A stretch of 25,426 bases of DNA, taken from NCBI GenBank assembly GCA_900769145.1, contig CAAGFN010000102.1, forward strand, positions 1-25,426, written 5' to 3'. Below are positions 16,766 to 24,192 of this stretch, one piece after another. How positions within the stretch are numbered: position 1 is the stretch's first letter; each line of letters begins with the position of its first letter. A program made the position numbers and the translations under genes. The stretch comes from Rikenellaceae bacterium. Lineage in GTDB: Bacteria > Bacteroidota > Bacteroidia > Bacteroidales > UBA932. The notes beneath the pieces were generated by a model. The model was given only the letters and a program-made list of their open reading frames with translations, ran no database searches and was not told the DNA's origin.

Positions 16766-17857
16766 ATGATTATGGAATCAAAATATAAAAGCTTGAAAAT
16801 CAGCGCATTGGAAGCGCAGCGGGCCGCCCATGCCATAGCCTTCGCCCCAATAGTGTTCCAGGTGAGCCGCCTGATGGTGAAGTACGGCATATTCAGAATG
16901 CTCATTGAAGCAGGCCGGCAGGAGCCCAAGGGACTTACTGCACAGGAGATTGCGGACAAGACCGGGATTTCCCTGTACGGGGTCAAGGTCCTCCTGGAAT
17001 CATCCCTTACTGCAGGTACAGTGTTCTATGACGAAGGCCGCTACACAGCCTCCAAAATAGGCTGGTTCCTGGAAAATGACGCTATGGTGAAGGCTGACAT
17101 TGACTTCAACCATTATGTGAATTACAAGGGAATGTACCACCTCGACGAGGCCATCAGTGAAGGCAGGCCTGCGGGGCTTAAGGAACTTGGGGAATGGCCT
17201 ACCATCTATGAAGGCCTGTCCTCTCTTGAACCTGAGATTCAGTCTGCATGGTTCGGATTCGACCATTTCTATTCGGACCATTCTTTCGAACAGGCTCTCC
17301 CGGCAGTTTTCGAGTCCTCTCCCGCATCCATTCTCGATATCGGAGGCAATACCGGAAGGTTTGCGCTCAAATGCGTTGAGTACAATGAAAATGTGACAGT
17401 TACGGTCATGGACCTGCCGCAGCAGATCGGACTGCTTATGGAAAATATCAAGGGTCAACCTGCAGCTGGCCGGATCAGCGGACATCCCGGCAATCTCCTG
17501 GATGAATCCACCGTCATTCCGGGCGGTTTTGACGTGGTCTGGATGAGCCAGTTCCTCGATTGCTTCTCCGAAGAACAGGTCCTCAGCATATTGAAACGGG
17601 TTTCAGCTACATTGAAGCCCGGAGCCAGGGTGTTCATCATGGAAAACCTCTGGGACCGCCAGCGCTTCGACGCAGCATCCTTTGACCTTGCCCAGACCAG
17701 CGTGTATTTTACGGCTATGGCCAATGGCAACAGCAAACTTTTCTTCTCTCCTGACCTGGAGTCCCTGATAGGCCGTTCAGGACTGAAGATGGTGTCAATG
17801 CGGGATTCCCTGGGATTCGGACATACTTTGATTGAGTGCGAAAAGGCGTGGGAATGA
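16766..17857 (+). CDS. SAM-dependent (O-)methyltransferase-like protein
   Basis: A 363-residue cytoplasmic enzyme with the layout of plant-type O-methyltransferases. An N-terminal winged-helix dimerisation region (AQEIADKTGISLYGVKVLLESS, about residues 52-75) precedes the catalytic Rossmann domain. The SAM-binding glycine motif is ILDIGGNTGRFA (about 190-201), followed by TVMDLPQQI for the ribose acid and FDVVWMSQFLDCFSEEQ before the closing strands (GARVFIMEN). Related enzymes methylate hydroxyls on aromatic or polyketide groups, so it might methylate the head group of the product; the substrate is unknown. A second in-frame ATG at 16772 is an equally possible start. The stop overlaps the next gene by ATGA. 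Confidence 0.85.
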   Translation: MIMESKYKSLKISALEAQRAAHAIAFAPIVFQVSRLMVKYGIFRMLIEAGRQEPKGLTAQEIADKTGISLYGVKVLLESSLTAGTVFYDEGRYTASKIGWFLENDAMVKADIDFNHYVNYKGMYHLDEAISEGRPAGLKELGEWPTIYEGLSSLEPEIQSAWFGFDHFYSDHSFEQALPAVFESSPASILDIGGNTGRFALKCVEYNENVTVTVMDLPQQIGLLMENIKGQPAAGRISGHPGNLLDESTVIPGGFDVVWMSQFLDCFSEEQVLSILKRVSATLKPGARVFIMENLWDRQRFDAASFDLAQTSVYFTAMANGNSKLFFSPDLESLIGRSGLKMVSMRDSLGFGHTLIECEKAWE

Positions 17858-19611
17858 GGGATATTCATATTGCTGCCACCGCCATGAGGACAGCCCTTGG
17901 AGGTGATGTCCGCTCCACGTACGAGGCCATTGTACGTGGTGATACCGGTCTGGCCAAGACAGCTCCGGATGGCCGTGTTTCCTCCCGGCCTGTCATTGCG
18001 GGCCTAATACCGGATTCGGAATACACATCCCTGGAGGAGCAATTCGGTACCGGATACAGCAGGGCGGAACTCCTTGCCGCTGAGGCTGCTGTAAAAGTTC
18101 TGGAGAAGGTACGTGGCCGCATTGACCGTACAGGTCTGGTTCTGGCTACGGCCAAGGGCAATATTTCAATGCTTGAGGGCTGCTGCGGCAATGGGCATTT
18201 CGTCCCCGGCGACGATTCTCCGCTCCTCATGGAGGTCTTTGCGAGGCGTGTCGCCGCATTGGCCGGCATTCCTGCCGGGTCAGTGACCATTGTATCCAAT
18301 GCCTGCATTTCGGGAGTGGCGGCCATTGTCGTGGCCAGGAGAATGATATTGGCGGGAGACTTTGATAATGTCGCAGTGGTGGGCGTCGATGTTCAGAACC
18401 GCTTCATAGTCAGCGGGTTCTCTTCCTTTAAGTCCCTCAGCCCGGAAATTTGCAGGCCGTATGATGCGACCCGTTGCGGACTCAATCTCGGGGAGGCCTG
18501 CGGTGCCATCCTGCTGACCAATGACAGGGAACTTGCAGGCCCGGATGCCCTGAGGGTGGACGGCGGCGCTATCTCAGATGACGCCAACCATATATCAGGC
18601 CCATCCCGGACGGGAGACGGGCTGTACTTCGCAATGCGGAATGCAGTAAGCGAGGCCGGTATTCCAATGACAGACATTGATGCTGTCCAGCTTCACGGCA
18701 CTGCTACCGTTTACAATGATGAGATGGAGTCCAGGGCAATGACGCTGGCCGGACTGGAAAATGTCCCGGCGCAGAGCCTGAAACCATATTTCGGCCACAC
18801 AATGGGAGCCTCCGGAGTCATTGAGACGATAATGCTTGCGGAGCAGATGAAGACAGGTATCTTTGCCGGAACAATGGGATTCACCGGGCCGGGCCTTCCT
18901 TATCCGCTTTCCGTGACGGCGGAGAACCGGAAATTGGGAATGGCCCGCTGTCTCAAGACAGCCTCAGGATTCGGGGGAACAAATGCTGCCATTGTCCTCT
19001 CTGCTCCCGGCACAATCTCGTCCGCTGTTAGTTTGGAACCACGTAAATCATTTACTGTCAGGAAGGTAAGTATTTTGGACGGAAGGGTGGTAGTGGATGG
19101 AAAGACTGTATTTTCCTCCGGGTCCGGGTTCGATACCTTCATCCGGGAAGCCTACAAGTCCAGGGGTGCGGACAATATGAAGTTCTACAAGATGGATTCC
19201 TCCTGCAAACTGGCCTACATGGCTGCGGAGTGGCTCCTGGAAGGCATTGATTCCGGTGAGGAAGAATGTGCTGTGCTGATGTCCGGACGGTACGGCTCCC
19301 TCGATACGGATATGAACCACCAGACTGTCATTGACAGGGACGGGGAGGATTATGCCGCTCCGTCAGTATTTGTATATACATTGCCGAATGTGGCCGCTGC
19401 CGAGATATCCATCAGGCATCATATCAAGGGGGAAAACATCTGGTTCTGTTCAGGAGATGCCTCAATGACGGATTTGCGGCATCAGGCAGCATTGGCTTCC
19501 GGCCGGACAGGACTGAAATATTGCGTGATAGGCCATTCGGATTTCATTAATGGAGAATATTTCGCTATATTTGAACTTCTACAATTCTTGCCGGGCGTTG
19601 TCCCGGAGTAA
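17854..19611 (+). CDS. Beta-ketoacyl-ACP synthase with C-terminal KS-like extension
   Basis: A 585-residue protein. Residues 1 to about 395 form a complete ketosynthase with the Cys-His-His triad: C151 in SNACISGVAA, H281 in QLHGTATVYND and H315 in KPYFGHTMGAS, plus the closing ASGFGGTNAAIVL. The remaining 190 residues are not part of a normal ketosynthase. They contain SCKLAYMAAEWLLEG, MSGRYGSLDTDMNHQ and PSVFVYTLPNVAAAEISIRHHIKGENIWF, which resemble a truncated, cysteine-less ketosynthase half of the kind found as small separate proteins in Bacteroidetes pigment clusters. The fusion may join a condensing enzyme with its own regulatory half. The start at 17854 makes an ATGA overlap with the methyltransferase; an in-frame GTG at 17836 is less likely. 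The extension's function is inferred. Confidence 0.85.
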   Translation: MRDIHIAATAMRTALGGDVRSTYEAIVRGDTGLAKTAPDGRVSSRPVIAGLIPDSEYTSLEEQFGTGYSRAELLAAEAAVKVLEKVRGRIDRTGLVLATAKGNISMLEGCCGNGHFVPGDDSPLLMEVFARRVAALAGIPAGSVTIVSNACISGVAAIVVARRMILAGDFDNVAVVGVDVQNRFIVSGFSSFKSLSPEICRPYDATRCGLNLGEACGAILLTNDRELAGPDALRVDGGAISDDANHISGPSRTGDGLYFAMRNAVSEAGIPMTDIDAVQLHGTATVYNDEMESRAMTLAGLENVPAQSLKPYFGHTMGASGVIETIMLAEQMKTGIFAGTMGFTGPGLPYPLSVTAENRKLGMARCLKTASGFGGTNAAIVLSAPGTISSAVSLEPRKSFTVRKVSILDGRVVVDGKTVFSSGSGFDTFIREAYKSRGADNMKFYKMDSSCKLAYMAAEWLLEGIDSGEEECAVLMSGRYGSLDTDMNHQTVIDRDGEDYAAPSVFVYTLPNVAAAEISIRHHIKGENIWFCSGDASMTDLRHQAALASGRTGLKYCVIGHSDFINGEYFAIFELLQFLPGVVPE

Positions 19612-19622
19612 AGCATATCAAT

Positions 19623-19886
19623 ATGGAAAACCTTGAGACAAAACTGAAATCACAACTGATAGATGCCTTGAACCTGGAGGACATGAGCCCGGAAGACATT
19701 GATACTGAGGCTCCTCTCTTTGGAGATGAGGGCCTTGGCCTGGACTCCATCGACGCTCTTGAAATCATCCTCCTCCTGGACAAGGAGTACGGAATCAAGC
19801 TGGCCAACCCTGCTGAGGGAAAGAAAGTCTTCCACTCGGTCAGGACAATGGCCGATTATATCAGGTCCACCGGATACGAGGGCTGA
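19623..19886 (+). CDS. Acyl carrier protein (second)
   Basis: An 87-residue carrier protein distinct from the first. The phosphopantetheine serine is S42 in GLGLDSIDALEIILLLDKEYG, the classic DSI variant, against DSL in the first carrier. It lies 11 bases after the ketosynthase fusion and 3 bases before the second ketosynthase, so it is probably the carrier used by the ketosynthase/chain-length-factor pair. Two carriers in one cluster are typical of aryl-polyene loci, where one may serve priming and the other elongation; that division of labour is an inference here. Confidence 0.93.
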   Translation: MENLETKLKSQLIDALNLEDMSPEDIDTEAPLFGDEGLGLDSIDALEIILLLDKEYGIKLANPAEGKKVFHSVRTMADYIRSTGYEG

Positions 19887-19889
19887 TCC

Positions 19890-21107
19890 GTGTGCGGTGA
19901 GAGGATATACGTGACGGGAATCGGGGCGGTCTCTGCGGCCGGCCCGGATGTTGACGGCATTGTCGGGACATTGACGGCCGGCAAGAACTTCCTTCATCCT
20001 GCCACCCGCTTTGAAACTGCGCTGAAAATGCCTGTAGGCGAGGTTAGGCTGAGTGACAATGACCTCGGGAACGACCTCGGCGTCAAGGAACGTGTTATCA
20101 GCAGAACCTCCTTGATAGGCCTAAAGGCCGTGAGGGAGGCTGTCAGGGACCATCTGCAAAGGACGGGAGGCCTTGTTCCGAAACGGGCAGTGTTCATTTC
20201 CGGCACCTCTGTCGGGGGAATGGACCTGAGCGAGGAGTTCTGGAAAAACAAGGCTAGGGACGGGGCGGATTATTCCTGCCTCTCCGTACACGACCCGGGC
20301 GCATCCACCCGGTCCATCTTTGCCAATGCCCCAGACTCTCCAGAGACCGCATCTTTCTGGAGCAATGTCGAGGATTCCACCACCATCAGTACTGCATGTT
20401 CTTCTGCCGGGAATGCCATATTGCTGGCTGCCAGGATGTTACGTGCCGGGATAGTGGACATTGCGATAGCCGGAGGCACGGATTCCCTGTGCCGCTTTAC
20501 AATGAACGGATTCAATTCCCTCCGCATTCTCGACGAGACATTCTGCCGTCCTTTCGACGAAAGCCGGGCCGGACTCAATCTCGGTGAGGGTGCAGGTTAC
20601 CTGGTTCTTTCTGCCGGACATCCTGAAGGAGCATATTGCAGTCTGGAGGGCTGGGGCAATGCTGCCGAGGCTTATCACCAGACCGCCAGCACACCTGAAG
20701 GAATCGGCCCGGGATTGTCAATGCAGAGAGCACTGGATGCTGCCGGTATGAAACCGGAGGTCATCAGTTTCGTCAATACCCACGGCACGGGTACCCCTGT
20801 CAACGATTTGGCTGAATCCAATGCCATGCTCCGCATTTTCGGCGGGAAGGTTCCACCTTTCAGTTCGCTCAAACCGTATTTCGGACATACTCTCGGGGCT
20901 TCGGAGTCATTGGAGGCCGTGGTAGTGTGCAGGGCGATTGCCGGAGGGGATTGCTCAATCATGAAATCTGCCGGGTTCTCGACTCCGATCCCGGAGACTG
21001 GTCTGGTTCCATACGACGGCACTCGGGCCGTGAAACTGGTCAATGTGCTGTCCTCGGCCTTTGGCTTCGGCGGGAATTGTGTGTCATTGATATTCTCCAG
21101 TCTATGA
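19890..21107 (+). CDS. Beta-ketoacyl-ACP synthase (elongating KS)
   Basis: A 405-residue FabF/FabB-like condensing enzyme starting at GTG (MCGERIYVTGIGAVSAAG). The active site is complete: C170 in STACSSAGNA, H298 in NTHGTGTPVND and H333 in LKPYFGHTLGASE, with the closing SSAFGFGGNCVSL loop. It catalyses decarboxylative condensation of malonyl-ACP with the growing chain. It begins 3 bases after the second carrier protein and ends in an ATGA overlap with the chain-length factor, the arrangement expected for a KS-CLF heterodimer made in equal amounts. It is distinct from the earlier ketosynthase, which has the cysteine motif NACISG and an extra C-terminal region. Confidence 0.94.
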   Translation: MCGERIYVTGIGAVSAAGPDVDGIVGTLTAGKNFLHPATRFETALKMPVGEVRLSDNDLGNDLGVKERVISRTSLIGLKAVREAVRDHLQRTGGLVPKRAVFISGTSVGGMDLSEEFWKNKARDGADYSCLSVHDPGASTRSIFANAPDSPETASFWSNVEDSTTISTACSSAGNAILLAARMLRAGIVDIAIAGGTDSLCRFTMNGFNSLRILDETFCRPFDESRAGLNLGEGAGYLVLSAGHPEGAYCSLEGWGNAAEAYHQTASTPEGIGPGLSMQRALDAAGMKPEVISFVNTHGTGTPVNDLAESNAMLRIFGGKVPPFSSLKPYFGHTLGASESLEAVVVCRAIAGGDCSIMKSAGFSTPIPETGLVPYDGTRAVKLVNVLSSAFGFGGNCVSLIFSSL

Positions 21108-21901
21108 TGCTGAATGACAATATATTGGAATATGTTTCGAAGCGGCCTTGCGCAGTGGTTTCATCCTGCATTGCCACTCCGGCCATACCTCTCGACGTGA
21201 AGACTCTGATCCCGGACGCAAATCTGAGGAGGCGGATGGGCTCCCTGCTGAGGATGGCTGTCGGCTGCGGGATTTCTGCCTTGGGAGACATTGAGCCGGA
21301 TGAGGTGGCGGGCATTATTACCTCCACCGGACTGGGTTTCATGAAAGATACCGTGGCTTTCGCAGATATGCTCATTGGGAGGAACGAGGAAATGCTGAAT
21401 CCCTCCCCGTTCATGCAGTCCACATTCAACACGGCATCAGGCTATATTGCAATGCTGAAGAAGATAAGGTCCTACAATACGACATACGTACATCGCTCGG
21501 GCGGTTTTGCGGCTGCCCTGACTGATGCATTGTTGCTGGTGGAAGAGACCGGAGGCAATGTGCTTGTGGGCGGTTTCGATGAGGCGACTCCGGAAGTGGA
21601 TGACTACAGGCGGAAACTTGGCTGCTGGAAGGATGTGGATTTGCTTGGAGAAGGGGCCGGCTTCCTTTGCCTCGGCGGCCGGGACAATGGAGTCCGCATT
21701 CTCGGAGTGCATCCTTCCAACGCCGATGTGGATTGCGACAGCAAAGTGCTGTGCAGTAGTTATTTGGACAGGTTGGGAGCATTCTTCTCCATTCTTCCTG
21801 TGGTATTGGGAACGGTTATCGGCGAACAGCCCCAGGGCAGGATTCTGGTAGTGGATGATGTTAATCCGGGCGGGCCGGCCGTGCTTCTGGAGATTGACTG
21901 A
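21104..21901 (+). CDS. Ketosynthase chain-length factor (inactive KS homologue)
   Basis: A 265-residue ketosynthase-like protein of the N-terminal-domain-only type (Ketoacyl-synt_2 family). Where an active enzyme has the catalytic cysteine it carries QSTFNTASGYIAM, so it cannot condense by itself. LLRMAVGCGISALGDIEPDEVAGIITSTGLGFMKDT and LVGGFDEATP are family-typical. Such partners set chain length by shaping the pocket of the active ketosynthase. The start at 21104 overlaps the stop of the preceding ketosynthase (ATGA). An in-frame start inside that gene would give a longer protein but lacks family similarity. It is followed 2 bases later by the deacetylase gene. Confidence 0.9.
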   Translation: MMLNDNILEYVSKRPCAVVSSCIATPAIPLDVKTLIPDANLRRRMGSLLRMAVGCGISALGDIEPDEVAGIITSTGLGFMKDTVAFADMLIGRNEEMLNPSPFMQSTFNTASGYIAMLKKIRSYNTTYVHRSGGFAAALTDALLLVEETGGNVLVGGFDEATPEVDDYRRKLGCWKDVDLLGEGAGFLCLGGRDNGVRILGVHPSNADVDCDSKVLCSSYLDRLGAFFSILPVVLGTVIGEQPQGRILVVDDVNPGGPAVLLEID

Positions 21902-21903
21902 AA

Positions 21904-22581
21904 ATGCTCTGTATCGCTCTCATAATCATTTTGCTGGCTGTGACGGCGTTTCTTGTCTGGGCCTGTGCCACCATTTCCTCAGGTGTATGGCTGAAGGCTG
22001 AATGCCGGGGGCAGGGCGGAAGGGTCTATCTGACATTCGATGACGGGCCTGAGCCGGGCCGGACAGAGAAGATACTGGACGTCCTTGCCGAACGGAATGC
22101 CAAAGCCGTTTTCTTCCTCATTGGCAGCAAGATTGAGGGCAATGAGGCATTGGTTGAAAGAATGTTGGCTGAAGGACACAGGGTCGGAATACATTCCTGG
22201 TCCCATTCATGGAAGTTTCCATTGATGTCAGTTTCCCAAATGTCGGACGAGATTGAACGTTGCGGCAATACATTGGAAGGTATTGCCGGCGGGCCTGTCA
22301 AGTTTTTCCGTCCTCCTTTCGGGGTGGTAAATCCGACTGTCGCAAGGGTGGTGCGCCGCTTCGGTCTCAGGACAGTGGGCTGGAGTATCAGGACATTCGA
22401 CACCTCCCTCCTGGGAAGGGAAGGCGGAATGGAACAGATATTGGAGAAGGTTGCCGGGAAGCTTGATGACGGGGCCGTCATTCTCCTGCACGACAGGCTT
22501 GAAGGCTCCGCGGAACTTCTGGGGGCTATGCTGGACCTGATCAGCGGCCAGGGATATTCCTGTGACCGGCCATTTGATTGA
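21904..22581 (+). CDS. Polysaccharide deacetylase (NodB family)
   Basis: A 225-residue membrane-anchored deacetylase of carbohydrate esterase family 4. An uncleaved hydrophobic segment (about residues 2-25) is followed by the NodB motifs: TFDDGP (44-49) with base and metal ligand D46-D47, HSWSH (97-101) for metal binding, RPPFG (136-140), and LLHD with H196. These remove N-acetyl groups from sugars. In this cluster it may process a sugar linked to the lipid product or the envelope acceptor, but no direct evidence exists. It starts 2 bases after the chain-length factor and is followed by a 42-base gap with no clear promoter. Confidence 0.93.
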   Translation: MLCIALIIILLAVTAFLVWACATISSGVWLKAECRGQGGRVYLTFDDGPEPGRTEKILDVLAERNAKAVFFLIGSKIEGNEALVERMLAEGHRVGIHSWSHSWKFPLMSVSQMSDEIERCGNTLEGIAGGPVKFFRPPFGVVNPTVARVVRRFGLRTVGWSIRTFDTSLLGREGGMEQILEKVAGKLDDGAVILLHDRLEGSAELLGAMLDLISGQGYSCDRPFD

Positions 22582-22623
22582 TAATGAATCGGTTCCTTAT
22601 GGGACTGCATTGTTTTTGAGTAT

Positions 22624-23268
22624 ATGAAAAGACCGTTTTTGACAATTATGATTTTGTCCATGCTGCTGTTCCGGACAATGTCGGCAGCACCGGCGGAATA
22701 TGTGAAAATCAATGATGTGAAGGCGTTTTCGGAGGCCCTGGCCGCAAGAACATCAGCCCTGACCAGCATCTCAGCCGAAGTGACACAGAAGAAGTATCTC
22801 AGCGTGTTCAATGCCGAGGTTATCTCCAAGGGAACATTCGCATGGTCCTCTCCTGACAAGCTCTGCCTGGATTACAGGACACCTGCGCCTTACAAAATCG
22901 TGATAAACGGGGACCGGCTCCTGACTGTGAATTCCGGGAAATCATCCACGGCTAATCTCAAGGGCAATCCGGTCATGTCACAGATGAAGAATCTTTTGTC
23001 TGCCTGTATGACAGGAAATGTCAATGCCATGGGCCCGGGTTTCGACATTGAGTACTTCGAGTCCGACAGGGAATACAAAATCGTCCTTGTCCCGTCATCG
23101 GGCCAGCTCCGTGGCTATATCAGCCGCATGGAGATTGTCCTTGACCGCAAGGATATGTCTGTCAATACTTTGGTGATGTATGAAAATGAAACCGACTATA
23201 CTTCCTATGTCTTCAGCAGCAAAAAGTTCAATCAGGCTCTGCCTGCTTCTGTGTTCGCTGTCCGTTAG
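22624..23268 (+). CDS. LolA-like outer-membrane lipoprotein carrier (cluster copy)
   Basis: A 214-residue exported protein with a Sec signal (MKRPFLTIMILSMLLFRTMSAAPA). The mature region follows the LolA pattern: SISAEVTQKKYLSVFNAEVISKGTFAWSSPDKLCLDY, then NGDRLLTVNSGKSS and a C-terminal FNQALPASVFAV. LolA-fold proteins carry hydrophobic molecules across the periplasm. In aryl-polyene loci this gene is a regular member and is thought to help transfer the product to the outer membrane. It differs from the LolA-like protein encoded after ftsK and is likely dedicated to this pathway. Its 3' end overlaps the next gene by at least 62 bases. Confidence 0.88.
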   Translation: MKRPFLTIMILSMLLFRTMSAAPAEYVKINDVKAFSEALAARTSALTSISAEVTQKKYLSVFNAEVISKGTFAWSSPDKLCLDYRTPAPYKIVINGDRLLTVNSGKSSTANLKGNPVMSQMKNLLSACMTGNVNAMGPGFDIEYFESDREYKIVLVPSSGQLRGYISRMEIVLDRKDMSVNTLVMYENETDYTSYVFSSKKFNQALPASVFAVR

Positions 23269-23647
23269 TCTTGCTTCCTGCGCTCCCAGGCTGATAATCA
23301 CCGAGTCCCGGGATTTGTCCGTGAATACTGGTGATATGTCAATGACAGTGGAACCCGGCTCCGACCTGGAGACGATGGACTCCTCCATAGGACAGTATGA
23401 TTTCGTGCTGAAGGCAGGGAATAATGAGATTTCCGGTTTTATGGTGGCGAGGAATGTTTTCGATAATCTGCCGGGTCCGGAAGACAGGGGAGTGCGGGTC
23501 GTCGCCTCGACGTATTTCGGGATGAGGCTGTTCGACATTACCGTGACAAAGTCATCATACAGGATGAACAGCGGAGTGGAGTTCCTGTCTGACAAGAGGG
23601 TCGCCGCTTTTCTGGCAGCAGGCCTGCGGAAGAAATATTTCGGGTAG
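23207..23647 (+). CDS. Small lipoprotein of the biosynthetic cluster
   Basis: A 146-residue lipoprotein of unrecognised family. The signal MSSAAKSSIRLCLLLCSLSVSLASC ends in a lipobox with C25; the mature part is a mainly beta-strand sequence with no domain I can name. In-frame ATGs at 23180 and 23186 would lengthen the n-region; 23207 gives the most typical signal. The whole signal peptide is encoded inside the 3' end of the LolA-like gene in another frame. By position it may correspond to the small lipoprotein (DUF3261-type) found in aryl-polyene clusters, but sequence similarity to that family is not evident to me. Confidence 0.75.
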   Translation: MSSAAKSSIRLCLLLCSLSVSLASCAPRLIITESRDLSVNTGDMSMTVEPGSDLETMDSSIGQYDFVLKAGNNEISGFMVARNVFDNLPGPEDRGVRVVASTYFGMRLFDITVTKSSYRMNSGVEFLSDKRVAAFLAAGLRKKYFG

Positions 23648-23752
23648 GTGCAGGAGGAACGCTTGCAATCATTGTTTGGATTACGAGTCATTGCATAAAA
23701 TAACGTTTTAGTCGGGGAAATGTTAAAAATATTGAAAATTTTTGCTGAAAAA

Positions 23753-23784
23753 TTTGGAGGTTTCCGAATAATACCCTACATTTG
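23753..23784 (+). promoter_or_regulatory. Promoter of the tRNA-Lys pair
   Basis: TTTG (23753-23756), a gap of 20 bases, then TACATTTG (23777-23784) match the Bacteroidetes consensus fully. The 182-base gap from 23648 to 23829 holds this promoter and an AT-rich stretch before it; nothing else is seen. Initiation is predicted near 23790, about 40 bases before the first tRNA. Confidence 0.75.
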
Positions 23785-23829
23785 CAATCCCGTTCGGAAA
23801 TCACCTGATAAACCGAAAACGGATGGAAA

Positions 23830-23902
23830 GATTCGTTAGCTCAGTTGGTAGAGCACAACACTTTTAATGTTGGGGTCTCGGGTTCGAGCCCCGAACGGAT
23901 CA
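23830..23902 (+). tRNA. tRNA-Lys (anticodon TTT)
   Basis: A complete 73-base cloverleaf. The acceptor stem GATTCGT pairs with ACGGATC, the D-arm is GCTC/GAGC, the anticodon stem CAACA/TGTTG holds the loop CTTTTAA, and the T-arm TTCGAGC lies in a 5-base stem. The discriminator is A. The following bases are CTG, so CCA is not encoded and must be added after transcription. Confidence 0.97.
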
Positions 23903-23921
23903 CTGAGAAATTTACAAGTCT

Positions 23922-23994
23922 GCTTCCTTAGCTCAGTTGGTAGAGCACGACACTCTTAATGTTGGGGTCCAGGGTTCGAGCCCCTGAGGGAGCA
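23922..23994 (+). tRNA. tRNA-Lys (anticodon CTT)
   Basis: A complete cloverleaf 19 bases after the first. The acceptor stem GCTTCCT pairs with AGGGAGC, the anticodon stem CGACA/TGTTG holds the loop CTCTTAA (anticodon CTT), and the T-arm is CAGGG/CCCTG around TTCGAGC. The discriminator is A at 23994. The next three bases are CCA (23995-23997), so unlike its neighbour the 3' end may be genomically encoded. Confidence 0.97.
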
Positions 23995-23997
23995 CCA

Positions 23998-24040
23998 GAG
24001 GTGACTGAAAAGTCTTTAAGACTATCGGTCACCTCTTTTT
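23998..24040 (+). terminator. Intrinsic terminator after the tRNA pair
   Basis: GAGGTGAC (23998-24005) pairs with GTCACCTC (24028-24035), with an inner AGTCT/AGACT hairpin and a run of five T (24036-24040). The stem begins directly after the CCA of the second tRNA, so the terminator also fixes the 3' trailer. Confidence 0.92.
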
Positions 24041-24078
24041 GTATTATGTATATTCCGGTCGACCCTTCATCAGGACAC

Positions 24079-24109
24079 TTGTAAAAATACCGCTATTTCC
24101 GTACATTTG
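24079..24109 (+). promoter_or_regulatory. Promoter of prfB
   Basis: TTG (24079-24081), a gap of 20 bases, then TACATTTG (24102-24109), a full -7 match. Initiation is predicted near 24115, giving a leader of nearly 80 bases. Confidence 0.65.
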
Positions 24110-24118
24110 CATTCGGGT

Positions 24119-24158
24119 CCGGAGAACGTATCCATCTTAGGCTAGGATGGCCCTCCGG
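24119..24158 (+). promoter_or_regulatory. Foldable 5' leader of prfB
   Basis: Two nested inverted repeats: an outer stem CCGGAG (24119-24124) with CTCCGG (24153-24158) and an inner stem CCATC (24132-24136) with GATGG (24146-24150). They lie just after the predicted transcription start and about 35 bases before the ATG. No T-run follows, so a terminator role is unlikely; function is unknown. Confidence 0.5.
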
Positions 24159-24192
24159 CGGCCCGCAGGATTAACTTTTAACATGGAGAGCA

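Larger units (their letters stand above)
15593..23647 (+). other. Aryl-polyene/flexirubin-like biosynthetic gene cluster
   Basis: Ten same-strand genes with gaps from an 88-base maximum overlap to about 42 bases. Content: two carrier proteins, an LpxL-like acyltransferase, a methyltransferase, a ketosynthase with a KS-like extension, a ketosynthase plus chain-length factor, a polysaccharide deacetylase, a LolA-like protein and a small lipoprotein. The combination of a KS/CLF pair, two ACPs, an acyltransferase, LolA and a lipoprotein is the hallmark of aryl-polyene clusters. Reductase, dehydratase, ligase, thioesterase and exporter genes are not present in the window. Confidence 0.7.

Noticed and set aside
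20927..21901. A longer chain-length-factor form starting inside the preceding ketosynthase
   Set aside because: The extra 59 residues overlap conserved ketosynthase sequence in another frame and do not resemble the family. The ATG at 21104 gives the usual coupled overlap.
22026..22859. A 277-codon open frame on the minus strand
   Set aside because: It is antisense to the deacetylase and LolA-like genes, whose motifs are intact, and its composition (Ser/Arg-rich, low complexity) is typical of a shadow frame.
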